Assembly (NCBI RefSeq): GCF_900148835.1 | Contig: NZ_FRYK01000001.1 | Coordinates: 1,219,391-1,283,390, forward strand | Reading direction: 5' to 3' | From: Flavobacterium cucumis | Lineage (GTDB): Bacteria; Bacteroidota; Bacteroidia; Flavobacteriales; Flavobacteriaceae | Length of the DNA stretch: 64,000 bases | Shown: in pieces, positions 16,989 through 25,195 of the stretch | Layout of the letters: each line of letters begins with the position of its first letter | Numbering within the stretch: the stretch's first letter is position 1 | Made by a program: the position numbers and the translations under genes | Notes under the pieces: model-generated | Told to the model about the DNA's origin: nothing | What the model saw: the letters and a program-made list of their open reading frames with translations, nothing else | The model's database searches: none

Positions 16989-18431
16989 ATGACGAATACC
17001 CTTTTTCCTGTTTTTCTAAAAACCGAAACCACTCACTTTCTTATAGTTGGTGGTGGAAATGTTGGTTTGGAAAAAACCGAAACGTTACTCAGACAAAATC
17101 CTGAAATTAGAATTACAGTTGTTGCTACCTATTTTCATCCAAAATTAGTTGAAATCGGTAGTACTCATAATACTATTACTTTTTTTGAACGTCCTTTTGA
17201 AGAAGCCGATTTATTAAATAAAGATTTTGTTATCATCACAACGGATAAGCCAGAGGTGAATTTAGCTGTGCGTGAATTAGCCAAGTCTAAAGGAATAAAA
17301 GTAAATGCAGCTGATCAACCTGCATTATGTGATTTTTATTTGGGCTCGATTGTAAACAAAGGAAGTTTAAAAATTGCAATTTCGACAAACGGAAAATCGC
17401 CGGTTCTTGCAAAGCGAATGCGGGAATATTTTACGGAGGTTATACCTGATAATATAGAAGAAAGTTTAACCGTTTTAAATGATTTTAGAAGTAAGCATAA
17501 AGGGGATTTTAGTCAAAAATTAGCCGATCTAAATAAGTTAACGGAAGGTTTTCAAAAAAGCAGAGAAACCAAGAAGTATAAACGTTTGGCCTTTACATTG
17601 GCGACTTCTTTTCTAATGTTTTTTATTGGATATGGTTGTTCTACTTTAGTTACATTTTCTGATATTCAAAATGGACTTAGTCAAGTACCAAATGAGTTTT
17701 ATTATATGCTTTTGATTGGTTTTGTTGCCCAATTAATTGATGGGGCTGTAGGCTTAGGTTATGGAGTAACATGTGCAACGAGTATGATGATTTTAGGAGT
17801 TAAGTTACCAGCTATTAGCGGTAGTATACATACAGCAGAAATGTTTTCTAGCGCCATAAGTGGTTTCTCTCATTACAAATTTGGAAATGTAAATAAGAAA
17901 TTGCTTTTTTGGTTGGTATCATTTGGAGTTGTTGGGGCTGTTTTAGGGGCTTTTTTTTTAGTTTATCTAGGGAATGAATATGAAAAATTAGCCTACTTGA
18001 TTTTATCTGCATATACTTTTGTTATAGGTATTCGCTTAATTATCATTGCTTTTAAAAAGTTTCAGTTCAAAAAGAAAATTAAATTTTTAGGTGTTTTAGG
18101 ATTCACAGGAGGTTTTATGGATGCTTTTGGTGGAGGAGGTTGGGGGCCAATAGTTACTTCAACACTATTGGCAAAAGGAAGAAAGTCTAAATATGTGGTA
18201 GGAACAGTTAGTTTGGCTGAGTTTTTTGTAACATTTGCTGCGTCAATAGTGTTTTTTACCTCTCTGGGAGTGAGTCATTGGTATATTGTTTTAGGGCTTA
18301 TTTTAGGCGGGGTTATTGCATCGCCAATTGCGGCAAAGTTAGCAGGAAAATTGCCCCAGAAAGCAGCTTTGTTATTTGTTTCTTTCTTGGTTATTGTGTT
18401 TAGTGTTAGGGTGTTTTTAAAAATTGTTTGA
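16989..18431 (+). CDS. Fusion of CysG N-domain (precorrin-2 dehydrogenase/ferrochelatase) and TSUP sulfite/sulfur permease
   Basis: Residues 1-200 are CysG/Met8-like: LIVGGGNVG (18-26) binds NAD, and NAADQPALCDFYLGS carries the likely catalytic Asp109. This half would turn precorrin-2 into siroheme. From about residue 200 the protein is an integral membrane TauE/SafE (TSUP) transporter with about eight hydrophobic helices and the duplicated motifs LIDGAVGLGYGVTCAT and GGFMDAFGGGGWGPIV. At 480 residues it is the sum of the two families. It ends the sulfate operon and follows the DUF2490-like gene after 12 bp. The soluble half should face the cytoplasm. Confidence 0.9.
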   Translation: MTNTLFPVFLKTETTHFLIVGGGNVGLEKTETLLRQNPEIRITVVATYFHPKLVEIGSTHNTITFFERPFEEADLLNKDFVIITTDKPEVNLAVRELAKSKGIKVNAADQPALCDFYLGSIVNKGSLKIAISTNGKSPVLAKRMREYFTEVIPDNIEESLTVLNDFRSKHKGDFSQKLADLNKLTEGFQKSRETKKYKRLAFTLATSFLMFFIGYGCSTLVTFSDIQNGLSQVPNEFYYMLLIGFVAQLIDGAVGLGYGVTCATSMMILGVKLPAISGSIHTAEMFSSAISGFSHYKFGNVNKKLLFWLVSFGVVGAVLGAFFLVYLGNEYEKLAYLILSAYTFVIGIRLIIIAFKKFQFKKKIKFLGVLGFTGGFMDAFGGGGWGPIVTSTLLAKGRKSKYVVGTVSLAEFFVTFAASIVFFTSLGVSHWYIVLGLILGGVIASPIAAKLAGKLPQKAALLFVSFLVIVFSVRVFLKIV

Positions 18432-18518
18432 AATTTTGAAATAATTTAGATTTATAAACTTTTATTTTTTTAACATTAAGATGTTTTTTCCATATAAATA
18501 GATTTAAATAACAAAATT

Positions 18519-18533
18519 TAGAAAAATAATCTA
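18519..18533 (+). promoter_or_regulatory. Sulfur-regulon operator copy 2a (metY promoter)
   Basis: TAGAAAAATAATCTA fits YAGAnnATAAATCTA with two internal mismatches. It starts exactly 30 bp upstream of copy 2b, the same spacing as 1a/1b at cysH. A further half site (TAGATTTA, 18499-18506) lies upstream. Confidence 0.55.
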
Positions 18534-18548
18534 TTTATTTTATTATTA

Positions 18549-18569
18549 CAGAAAATAAATCTAATTTTG
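18549..18569 (+). promoter_or_regulatory. metY promoter -7 box with operator 2b
   Basis: TAATTTTG (18562-18569) is the -7 box, in the same place relative to the leader peptide as at cysH. Operator 2b, CAGAAAATAAATCTA (18549-18563), overlaps it by two bases. No clear TTG is seen at -33. Confidence 0.6.
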
Positions 18570-18594
18570 TTTCATTAAAATAATATAATAGAAG

Positions 18595-18663
18595 ATGAAC
18601 TTTACAATGTGCAATATTTGTATGATGCTGTGGAACAATCCGCAGAGGAAACCTATTGCATAA
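18595..18663 (+). CDS. Cys/Met-rich leader peptide of the metY operon
   Basis: A 22-codon ORF, ATG at 18595 to TAA at 18661-18663. Its centre is MCNICMMLW and it ends NNPQRKPIA. It matches the cysH leader in length, in the placing of Cys and Met codons and in the invariant NPQRKPI end, which overlaps the antiterminator arm. The first half differs at several codons, so the conserved parts look selected. It is likely to be the sensor of an attenuator that responds to Cys and/or Met supply. Confidence 0.8.
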   Translation: MNFTMCNICMMLWNNPQRKPIA

Positions 18664-18718
18664 TTTTAAAAGTAAATTAATTCAATATAACCTCTGTCGA
18701 AAGCAGAGGTTTTTTTAT
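18643..18718 (+). terminator. Attenuator of the metY operon (antiterminator/terminator switch)
   Basis: Terminator: AACCTCTG (18689-18696) pairs with CAGAGGTT (18704-18711), followed by a T-run. Antiterminator: CAGAGG (18643-18648) pairs with CCTCTG (18691-18696), with inner TATTG (18654-18658) and CAATA (18683-18687). Both pairings equal those at cysH although the terminator loop differs, which supports selection on structure. Confidence 0.8.
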
Positions 18719-18737
18719 TTCTAAAAACACAACAAAT

Positions 18738-18788
18738 ATGAAAATAGCCATTTACAATCCAAGACGATGTTGTCGAATGTGTAGCTGA
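18738..18788 (+). CDS. Second short Cys-rich leader ORF upstream of metY
   Basis: A 16-codon ORF, ATG to TGA, ending PRRCCRMCS: three Cys and one extra Met in the last seven residues. It begins 20 bp after the attenuator terminator and ends 63 bp before the metY ATG. No second terminator follows, so if it is translated it may act by translational coupling or by stalling in the 5' leader. The codon bias and position suggest a regulatory upstream ORF. Its translation is not proven. Confidence 0.55.
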   Translation: MKIAIYNPRRCCRMCS

Positions 18789-18851
18789 AAAGGAAACTTC
18801 GGAACAAAAAATCTTAATACTTAATACAAATATCTTAATACTTAAAATATC

Positions 18852-20144
18852 ATGAGCACAAATAAATTTGCAACAAACGCTTTACACGAAGGACACGACA
18901 CAACTAAAAATGCTGGAACAAGAGCAGTTCCAATTTACCAAACCACATCTTACGTTTTCAATAATTCCGACCACGCAGCCAATCTTTTTGGTTTAGCTGA
19001 AGCGGGTTTTATTTATACAAGATTAAATAACCCAACAAACGATATCTTAGAACAACGCTTAGCTAAATTAGAAGGTGGGATCGGAGCTGTCGTAACCGCT
19101 TCAGGAACCGCAGCCATCTCAACTGCTTTATTAACGTTGTTAAAAGCTGGCGATCACATCGTAGCTTCAAACAGTTTATATGGAGGTACTTACAATTTGT
19201 TAAACGTGACTTTGCCAAGATTAGGCATTACGACAACATTTGTAGATCCATCAAATCCTGAGAATTTCTTAAATGCAGCACAAGAAAATACAAGAGTTTT
19301 CTTCGCCGAAAGTTTAGGAAATCCAAAATTAGATGTACTCGATTTAAAAGCCATTTCAAAAGCCGCACAAACCTATAAAGTGCCTTTCATTGTAGATAAC
19401 ACAGTTGCAACTCCTTTTTTGTTAAACCCCATCGAGCACGGAGCCAACATCATAATTCATTCCTTAACAAAATACATAGGTGGAAACGGAACTTCTCTGG
19501 GAGGTGTTATCATCGATGCAGGAAATTTTGATTGGAGCAACGGAAAATTCCCGGAATTCACAGAACCTTCAGCAGGTTATCACGGATTAAAATATTATGA
19601 AGCCTTAGGAGCAGCTTCGTTCATAGCAAAAGTTAGAATCGAAGGGTTACGTGATTTAGGTGCTTCTTTGAGTCCGTTTAACGCATTTCAAATTATTCAA
19701 GGATTAGAAACATTGGCTATTCGAATTAAAAAGCACAGTGAAAACGCTTTGGAATTAGCCAAATGGTTACAAAAACGTTCCGAAGTGGCTTGGGTAAATT
19801 ACCCTGGATTAATTTCTTCAAAATATTATGATTTAGCACTAGAATATTTACCAGAAGGACAAAGTGGCATCGTAACTTTTGGGTTAAAAGGTGGTTATGA
19901 AGCTGCTAAAAAAGTAGCCGATGAGACTCAATTTTTCTCATTGTTAGCGAATATTGGCGATACAAAATCACTGATTATTCATCCAGCAAGTACAACGCAC
20001 CAACAATTGTCAGAAGAGCAACAAATCACAACCGGAGTAACGAAAGATCTAATTCGTTTATCCGTTGGTTTAGAAGATATTGAAGACTTGAAAGCCGATT
20101 TACAAAGTGTTTTCGAAAAATTGCCAGTTCAAAATTTAGTTTAG
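18852..20144 (+). CDS. metY: O-acetylhomoserine sulfhydrylase
   Basis: PLP enzyme that makes homocysteine directly from O-acetylhomoserine and sulfide. The lysine of HSLTKYIGG (Lys207) binds PLP, and the glycine/serine-rich TASGTAAIS segment binds its phosphate. The 430 residues fit the longer MetY branch rather than cystathionine gamma-synthase (about 390). It is the first gene after two leader ORFs and an attenuator, and metX, which makes its substrate, follows. Confidence 0.93.
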   Translation: MSTNKFATNALHEGHDTTKNAGTRAVPIYQTTSYVFNNSDHAANLFGLAEAGFIYTRLNNPTNDILEQRLAKLEGGIGAVVTASGTAAISTALLTLLKAGDHIVASNSLYGGTYNLLNVTLPRLGITTTFVDPSNPENFLNAAQENTRVFFAESLGNPKLDVLDLKAISKAAQTYKVPFIVDNTVATPFLLNPIEHGANIIIHSLTKYIGGNGTSLGGVIIDAGNFDWSNGKFPEFTEPSAGYHGLKYYEALGAASFIAKVRIEGLRDLGASLSPFNAFQIIQGLETLAIRIKKHSENALELAKWLQKRSEVAWVNYPGLISSKYYDLALEYLPEGQSGIVTFGLKGGYEAAKKVADETQFFSLLANIGDTKSLIIHPASTTHQQLSEEQQITTGVTKDLIRLSVGLEDIEDLKADLQSVFEKLPVQNLV

Positions 20145-20157
20145 GTTTTTGTTTGTT

Positions 20158-20199
20158 TGAAGGCTGCCGATAGACCTACCTAAAGGCAGCCTTTTTTTA
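20158..20199 (+). terminator. Hairpin between metY and metX
   Basis: GGCTGCC (20162-20168) and GGCAGCC (20185-20191) form a perfect stem followed by seven T. It has the form of an intrinsic terminator and could lower expression of metX-thrA-metZ relative to metY, since no separate promoter is obvious before metX. Confidence 0.7.
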
Positions 20200-20208
20200 A
20201 AAAGAGAG

Positions 20209-21174
20209 ATGAGTACAATTCAAAAAATAGTGTTCCAAAATGTTTCATTGCAAAATGGGGTAGTGCAAGCCAAAGTGATTTTGTCCTATCAATTGTTTGG
20301 TCAACCGATTGGTTTGGCGCCTTTAGTCTTAGTGAATCATGCTTTGACCGGAAATTCACAAGTTATTGGCGAAAACGGTTGGTGGCAATCGTTAATTGGT
20401 AATGATAAAATTATTGATACCAAAAAATATGCAGTTTTAGCTTTCAATATTCCTGGAAACGGCTATCAAGATGCAGAAAACTTGATTGAAAATTATCAAG
20501 ATTTCACAACCTCTGATATTGCGAATTTATTCTGGAAAGGAATCGATTCGTTAAAAGTGAATCAAGTTTTTGCTGTTATTGGTGGAAGTTTAGGCGGTGC
20601 AATTGCTTGGGAAATGGCAGCGATTCGCCCAAAAGCGATTGCGAATTTAATTCCGGTAGCGACAAATTGGAAAGCTTCTGATTGGTTGATTGGAAATGTG
20701 TTAATTCAAGATTTGATTCTGAATAATTCCAAAAATCCAATTCACGATGCCAGAATTCACGCCATGTTATTGTATCGAACACCCGAATCACTCCAAGAAA
20801 AATTCCACAATCAATTACAAAATTCGGAAGGATTGTTTCAAGTGGAAAGTTGGTTGCTGCATCACGGAAAAAAATTACAAAATCGATTTCAACTTTCGGC
20901 ATACAAACTCATGAATCATTTATTGAAAACTATCGATGTTTTCAAAAACAAAGAACAATCTGAAGTTATAAAAAGTATCACTTCCAACATTCACTTAATC
21001 AGTGTGGATACTGATTACTTTTTTACGGCAAACGAAATCAAAACTGCTTTTGTACAAATCAAAAACTACAAGAGCAACACATTTTATCATGAAATCAAAT
21101 CTATTCACGGACATGATGCTTTCTTGATAGAATTTGAACAACTAAACACTATACTTAAACCTATATTTAATTAA
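20209..21174 (+). CDS. metX: Homoserine O-acetyltransferase-like alpha/beta hydrolase
   Basis: Acetylates homoserine to supply MetY. It has the nucleophile elbow GGSLGG with Ser127, the acid in SVDTDYFF (Asp267 or Asp269) and the catalytic His302 of HGHDAFL, all features of the MetX family. At 321 residues it is shorter than the classical 350-380, as in a compact Bacteroidetes form. The next gene, thrA, starts 2 bp downstream and makes homoserine, so the operon runs the pathway in reverse gene order. Confidence 0.88.
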   Translation: MSTIQKIVFQNVSLQNGVVQAKVILSYQLFGQPIGLAPLVLVNHALTGNSQVIGENGWWQSLIGNDKIIDTKKYAVLAFNIPGNGYQDAENLIENYQDFTTSDIANLFWKGIDSLKVNQVFAVIGGSLGGAIAWEMAAIRPKAIANLIPVATNWKASDWLIGNVLIQDLILNNSKNPIHDARIHAMLLYRTPESLQEKFHNQLQNSEGLFQVESWLLHHGKKLQNRFQLSAYKLMNHLLKTIDVFKNKEQSEVIKSITSNIHLISVDTDYFFTANEIKTAFVQIKNYKSNTFYHEIKSIHGHDAFLIEFEQLNTILKPIFN

Positions 21175-21176
21175 GA

Positions 21177-23591
21177 ATGAAAATATTAAAATTTGGTGGA
21201 AAATCATTAGCAAACGGAGAAGGATTACAAAAAGTAATTCAAACGATTGCTCAAAAATATTTCAATAATGAACCCATTGCAGTCGTAGTTTCGGCTAGAG
21301 GAAATGCTACAGACGAATTGGTAATTTTACTAAAAAAAGCACAAGCCAACATCAATTTTCAAGCAGATTTTGAGCAATTCAAAAAATACCAATTGGAAGG
21401 CTTGAAAGAAAATATCTTCGAAGAAGAATTTTCGGTTTTACAGAAATTACTAGAAGGCGTTTCGCTTTTAGGCGATTACAGTGAAAAAATCAAAGACCAA
21501 GTTATTGCGTATGGCGAAATTCTTTCAGCAAAATATGTATCTAATGTCTTAAATGAAAACAGCATCAAAGCACAATTCACAGATTCACGTCAATTAATAA
21601 AAACCGATATTAATTTCGGAAATGCGCAACCAATAGATGCCGTTTCAAAACGAAATGTGTTAGATTATTTTGAAAAAAATACAGATAAAGTAAACATTGT
21701 AACGGGTTTTATCGGTTCAACATTACATAATGAAACCACAACTTTAGGGAGAAATGGAAGTAATTACACCGCTTCCTTATTAGCAAATTATCTAAACGCT
21801 GAAGAATTCCAAAATTACACACACGTTGATGGAATTTTTACTGCAAATCCTGATTTAGTTGCCGATGCGAAAAAAATAGAGCGTTTGTCATTCAACGAAG
21901 CGAATGAGTTGGCAAATTTCGGAGCGCAAATTTTACATGCCAAAACCATTATTCCGTTGGTAGAAAAAAATATTCCGTTACGCATTTTAAATACTTTCAA
22001 TCCTGAAGGCAATGGAACGTTAATCACTTCAGAACAAACCAATGAAGGAATTAAATCGCTTTCGGTTTTAACGAATGTTTCGTTAATTAATTTAGAAGGA
22101 AGAGGTTTATTAGGAAAAACAGGTGTTGATGCACGAATTTTCCGAGTAATGGCAGAAAACGACATTAGTGTTAGCATCATTTCGCAAGGTTCTTCGGAAA
22201 GAGGAATTGGTTTGGTCGTGAGTTCTGACAAGGCTTCGAAAGCTTTGGTTGGTTTGGAAAAAGAATTTGAAACTGATTTTTACACAAAAGATGTCAATAA
22301 AATTTCAGTAAACGATAACATTGCTGTGATTTCTATAATTGGACAAGATTTAACAAATTTCCATAAACCTTACACGGCTTTAATCCGAAATAAAATCACG
22401 CCAATTTTGTTGAACAATACCGTTACGGGAAGAAACATCAGTTTGGTCATCAGTCAAGATGAATTCAAACGTGCTTTAAATGTAATTCATGGCGAAATTT
22501 TTGGAGTAGCGAAAAAAATCAATATAGCCATTTTTGGTCATGGAACGGTTGGTGGAACTTTGATTTCCCAAATTTTAGAATCTGCGAAAAATATCGAGAA
22601 ACGAAAAGGAATTAAACTGAATGTTTTTGCGATAGCGAATTCAAAGAAAGTCTTGTTGAATAAATTTGGAATTAGCGAAAATTGGAAAGCGACTTTAGAA
22701 GATAAAGGTCAGGAATATAAAGTAGAAGATATTATCGCTTACGCCAAAGAACACCATTTGGAAAATTTAATCGCAATTGACAACACTGCAAGTACAACTT
22801 TTATCGAAAATTACATTTCGTTAGCTGAAAATAGTTTCGATTTAATTTCTTCTAATAAAGTTGCGAATACCGTAAGTTTTGATTTTTACAAAAAACTACG
22901 AAAAGTGCTGAAAGATAACCAAAAAGAATATTTGTATGAAACCAATGTTGGCGCAGGTTTACCTTTAATTGATACCATTAAATTGCTGCATTTATCAGGT
23001 GAAAACATCACCAAAATCAAAGGTGTTTTCTCTGGAACTTTGAGTTATTTATTCAATAATTTTTCAGTTGAAAAAAAGAAATTTAGTGAAGTATTGCAAG
23101 AAGCCATCGATAAAGGTTTCACCGAACCCGATCCAAGAGAAGATTTAAACGGAAATGATGTGGGTCGTAAATTATTAATCTTAGCACGCGAATTAGATTT
23201 ACAAAACGAATTCGAAGAAATCCAAATTCAAAATCTAATTCCAGAAGCTTTACGCGAAGGAAGTGCGTCAGATTTTCTAAAACGCTTATCTGAATTAGAC
23301 GGAATTTACCAAAACATCAAAGACGCTCAAGGTCCAAATGAAGTGCTGAGATACATCGGTGAATTATCGGGTGATTTACAACAAGACAAAGGGAAATTAG
23401 AAGTAAAACTAATTTCGGTTCCAGCCAATTCAGCTTTAGGTTCGTTAAAAGGTTCGGATTCTATTTTTGAAATTTACACAGAATCTTACGGCGAACAACC
23501 TATCGTAATTCAAGGTGCTGGAGCAGGAGCATCTGTAACCGCAAGAGGTGTTTTTGGCGATATTTTACGCTTATCCGAAAAAAAATTATAA
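21177..23591 (+). CDS. thrA: Bifunctional aspartate kinase/homoserine dehydrogenase
   Basis: Catalyses the first and third steps from aspartate to homoserine. The N-terminal half begins MKILKFGGKSLANGEG (aspartokinase KFGG motif). ACT domains lie at about 300-440. The C-terminal half opens with the NAD-binding IFGHGTVGGTLI (about 450) and has the DLNGNDVGRKLLILAREL signature of homoserine dehydrogenase. At 804 residues it is a typical ThrA/MetL fusion. It lies 2 bp after metX and feeds it homoserine. Feedback by threonine or methionine cannot be told from the sequence alone. Confidence 0.95.
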   Translation: MKILKFGGKSLANGEGLQKVIQTIAQKYFNNEPIAVVVSARGNATDELVILLKKAQANINFQADFEQFKKYQLEGLKENIFEEEFSVLQKLLEGVSLLGDYSEKIKDQVIAYGEILSAKYVSNVLNENSIKAQFTDSRQLIKTDINFGNAQPIDAVSKRNVLDYFEKNTDKVNIVTGFIGSTLHNETTTLGRNGSNYTASLLANYLNAEEFQNYTHVDGIFTANPDLVADAKKIERLSFNEANELANFGAQILHAKTIIPLVEKNIPLRILNTFNPEGNGTLITSEQTNEGIKSLSVLTNVSLINLEGRGLLGKTGVDARIFRVMAENDISVSIISQGSSERGIGLVVSSDKASKALVGLEKEFETDFYTKDVNKISVNDNIAVISIIGQDLTNFHKPYTALIRNKITPILLNNTVTGRNISLVISQDEFKRALNVIHGEIFGVAKKINIAIFGHGTVGGTLISQILESAKNIEKRKGIKLNVFAIANSKKVLLNKFGISENWKATLEDKGQEYKVEDIIAYAKEHHLENLIAIDNTASTTFIENYISLAENSFDLISSNKVANTVSFDFYKKLRKVLKDNQKEYLYETNVGAGLPLIDTIKLLHLSGENITKIKGVFSGTLSYLFNNFSVEKKKFSEVLQEAIDKGFTEPDPREDLNGNDVGRKLLILARELDLQNEFEEIQIQNLIPEALREGSASDFLKRLSELDGIYQNIKDAQGPNEVLRYIGELSGDLQQDKGKLEVKLISVPANSALGSLKGSDSIFEIYTESYGEQPIVIQGAGAGASVTARGVFGDILRLSEKKL

Positions 23592-23601
23592 CCACCAAAA
23601 C

Positions 23602-23640
23602 TCAAAACCTGCAAGATTTTAAAAGTCTTGTGGGTTTTAC
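23602..23640 (+). repeat. Inverted repeat between thrA and metZ
   Basis: AAAACCTGCAAGA and GTCTTGTGGGTTTT-like arms (about 23603-23637) form a long imperfect stem. It resembles the aaacctgcaagatttt palindromes I recall as dispersed in Flavobacterium genomes. It could weaken transcription into metZ. Confidence 0.5.
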
Positions 23641-23681
23641 ACTTTAACAGTTCAACGATTAAACATCTCAACAAACAAACC

Positions 23682-24854
23682 ATGAGTAACCAAAATTTAG
23701 GATTAGAAACCCAAGCTATTAGAACGCAATTAGAACGAACACAGTATTTAGAACATTCTGTTCCGCTATATTTAACTTCCAGTTTTATTTTTGAAGATGC
23801 CGAAGACATGCGCGCTTCTTTTGCTGAGGAGAAAGAACGCAATATTTACAGCCGATTTTCCAATCCCAACACATCCGAATTTGTTGAGAAAATTTGTCAA
23901 ATGGAAGGAGCAGAAGACGGCTACGCATTTGCAACTGGAATGGCTGCTGTGTATTCAACTTTTGCTGCTTTGTTGAATTCGGGCGACCATATCGTTTCAG
24001 CGAGTAGTGTTTTTGGTTCGACACATACATTGTTTACCAAATATTTTCCAAAATGGAATATTACGACGAGTTATTTCGATGTCAACAAACCCGAAACGAT
24101 TGAAAGTTTTATTCAACTAAATACCAAAATCCTTTACGCTGAATCACCAACGAATCCAGCGGTAGATATTTTAGATTTGGAATTATTGGGGAAAATAGCC
24201 AAAAAACACAACTTAATTTTAATCATTGATAACTGTTTTGCAACGCCTTATATTCAAAATCCAATTCAATTTGGAGCCGATTTAGTGATTCATTCTGCAA
24301 CCAAATTAATCGATGGTCAAGGTCGTGTTTTAGGTGGGGTAACTGTTGGTCGCTCCGATTTAATTAGTGAGATTTATTTGTTTTCCAGAAACACCGGACC
24401 CGCTTTATCGCCTTTCAATGCTTGGGTATTGTCAAAAAGTTTAGAAACGTTGCCGGTTCGTATCGAGAAACATTGCGAAAACGCTTTAAAAGTTGCTGAT
24501 TTTTTAGAAAATCATCCCAATGTAGCTTCTGTGAAATATCCATTTTTGAAATCACATCCGCAATATGAAGTCGCTAAAAAGCAAATGAAATTTGGAGGAA
24601 ATATTGTGGCTTTCGAAATCAAAGGCGGAATTGAATCGGGAAGAAAATTTTTGGATAAAATCAAATTGTGTTCGTTGTCTGCGAATTTAGGAGATACCCG
24701 TTCGATTGTAACACATCCAGCTTCCACAACACATAGTAAATTAACGGAAGAAGAAAGATTAGCGGTTAGCATTACAGATGGTTTAGTCCGCGTTTCTGTC
24801 GGTTTAGAAACGGTTCAAGATGTAATTAACGACTTAAAACAAGCGTTAGAATAA
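23682..24854 (+). CDS. metZ: O-succinyl/O-acetylhomoserine sulfhydrylase or cystathionine gamma-synthase
   Basis: Second PLP trans-sulfuration enzyme of the operon, 390 residues. The PLP lysine is Lys208 in HSATKLIDGQGRVLGG, a signature closest to MetZ. The conserved SRNTGPALSPFNAW and TRSIVTHPASTTHS segments are present. The ATG at 23682 is used because the 18 codons upstream are encoded by the intergenic palindrome and are not family-like. It is unusual but not rare to have both MetY and MetZ. They share a fold but are diverged, so this is not a recent duplication. The substrate acyl group cannot be assigned by eye. Confidence 0.87.
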   Translation: MSNQNLGLETQAIRTQLERTQYLEHSVPLYLTSSFIFEDAEDMRASFAEEKERNIYSRFSNPNTSEFVEKICQMEGAEDGYAFATGMAAVYSTFAALLNSGDHIVSASSVFGSTHTLFTKYFPKWNITTSYFDVNKPETIESFIQLNTKILYAESPTNPAVDILDLELLGKIAKKHNLILIIDNCFATPYIQNPIQFGADLVIHSATKLIDGQGRVLGGVTVGRSDLISEIYLFSRNTGPALSPFNAWVLSKSLETLPVRIEKHCENALKVADFLENHPNVASVKYPFLKSHPQYEVAKKQMKFGGNIVAFEIKGGIESGRKFLDKIKLCSLSANLGDTRSIVTHPASTTHSKLTEEERLAVSITDGLVRVSVGLETVQDVINDLKQALE

Positions 24855-24873
24855 AAGTTTTTAAATTATTTTA

Positions 24874-24888
24874 TAGATTTATATTCTG
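24874..24888 (-). promoter_or_regulatory. Sulfur-regulon operator copy 3a (metH promoter)
   Basis: The minus strand reads CAGAATATAAATCTA, matching YAGAnnATAAATCTA fully. It lies 31 bp upstream of copy 3b and before the metH promoter. Confidence 0.55.
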
Positions 24889-24904
24889 TTTAAAAATATT
24901 AATT

Positions 24905-24919
24905 TAGAGTATAAATCTA
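24905..24919 (+). promoter_or_regulatory. Sulfur-regulon operator copy 3b (metH promoter)
   Basis: TAGAGTATAAATCTA is a full match to YAGAnnATAAATCTA. It lies about 60 bp upstream of the -7 box. A weaker copy (TAGAAAATATTTCAT, 24946-24960) lies nearer the promoter. Confidence 0.55.
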
Positions 24920-24977
24920 TAAATGTTATTTTTTTAATGAAATTTTAGAAAATATTTCATTATTTCAATTTTGTCAC

Positions 24978-24985
24978 TACATTTG
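24978..24985 (+). promoter_or_regulatory. metH promoter -7 box
   Basis: TACATTTG fits TAnnTTTG and lies 24 bp before the SAM-I aptamer, so the riboswitch would be near the 5' end of the transcript. No clear TTG is seen at -33. Confidence 0.55.
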
Positions 24986-25008
24986 CAGTGTTCATAATTA
25001 TAGTGTTT

Positions 25009-25111
25009 GTTATCACGAAAGCTGGAGGGAATAGACCCTGTGAAAGCTTAGCAACCCTACACTTGTAGAAGGTGCTACATTCTATTCCGATTTTTATCGG
25101 AAGCAGATAAC
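25009..25111 (+). promoter_or_regulatory. SAM-I (S-box) riboswitch upstream of metH
   Basis: P1 is GTTATC (25009-25014) with GATAAC (25106-25111). The conserved core is present in order: GGAGGGA, GACCC, GTGAAAGC, TTAGCAACC, then AAGGTGCTA. The P3 stem CTAC/GTAG and P4 stem TTCCGAT/ATCGGAA are intact. No U-tract terminator follows before metH at 25196. CTCTC near 25122 could pair with GAGAG just before the start codon, so control of translation is possible. Confidence 0.92.
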
Positions 25112-25195
25112 GTTAGAATTGCTCTCCAACTTTCTACGGTAACAAATTAAGTTAATAAAGAGAAATTAGGCAATTAGCCTTTGTGAGAGAATACA

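Noticed and set aside
23628..23681. An N-terminal extension of metZ
   Set aside because: These codons are encoded by a dispersed palindrome and have no similarity to the family; the ATG at 23682 fits better.
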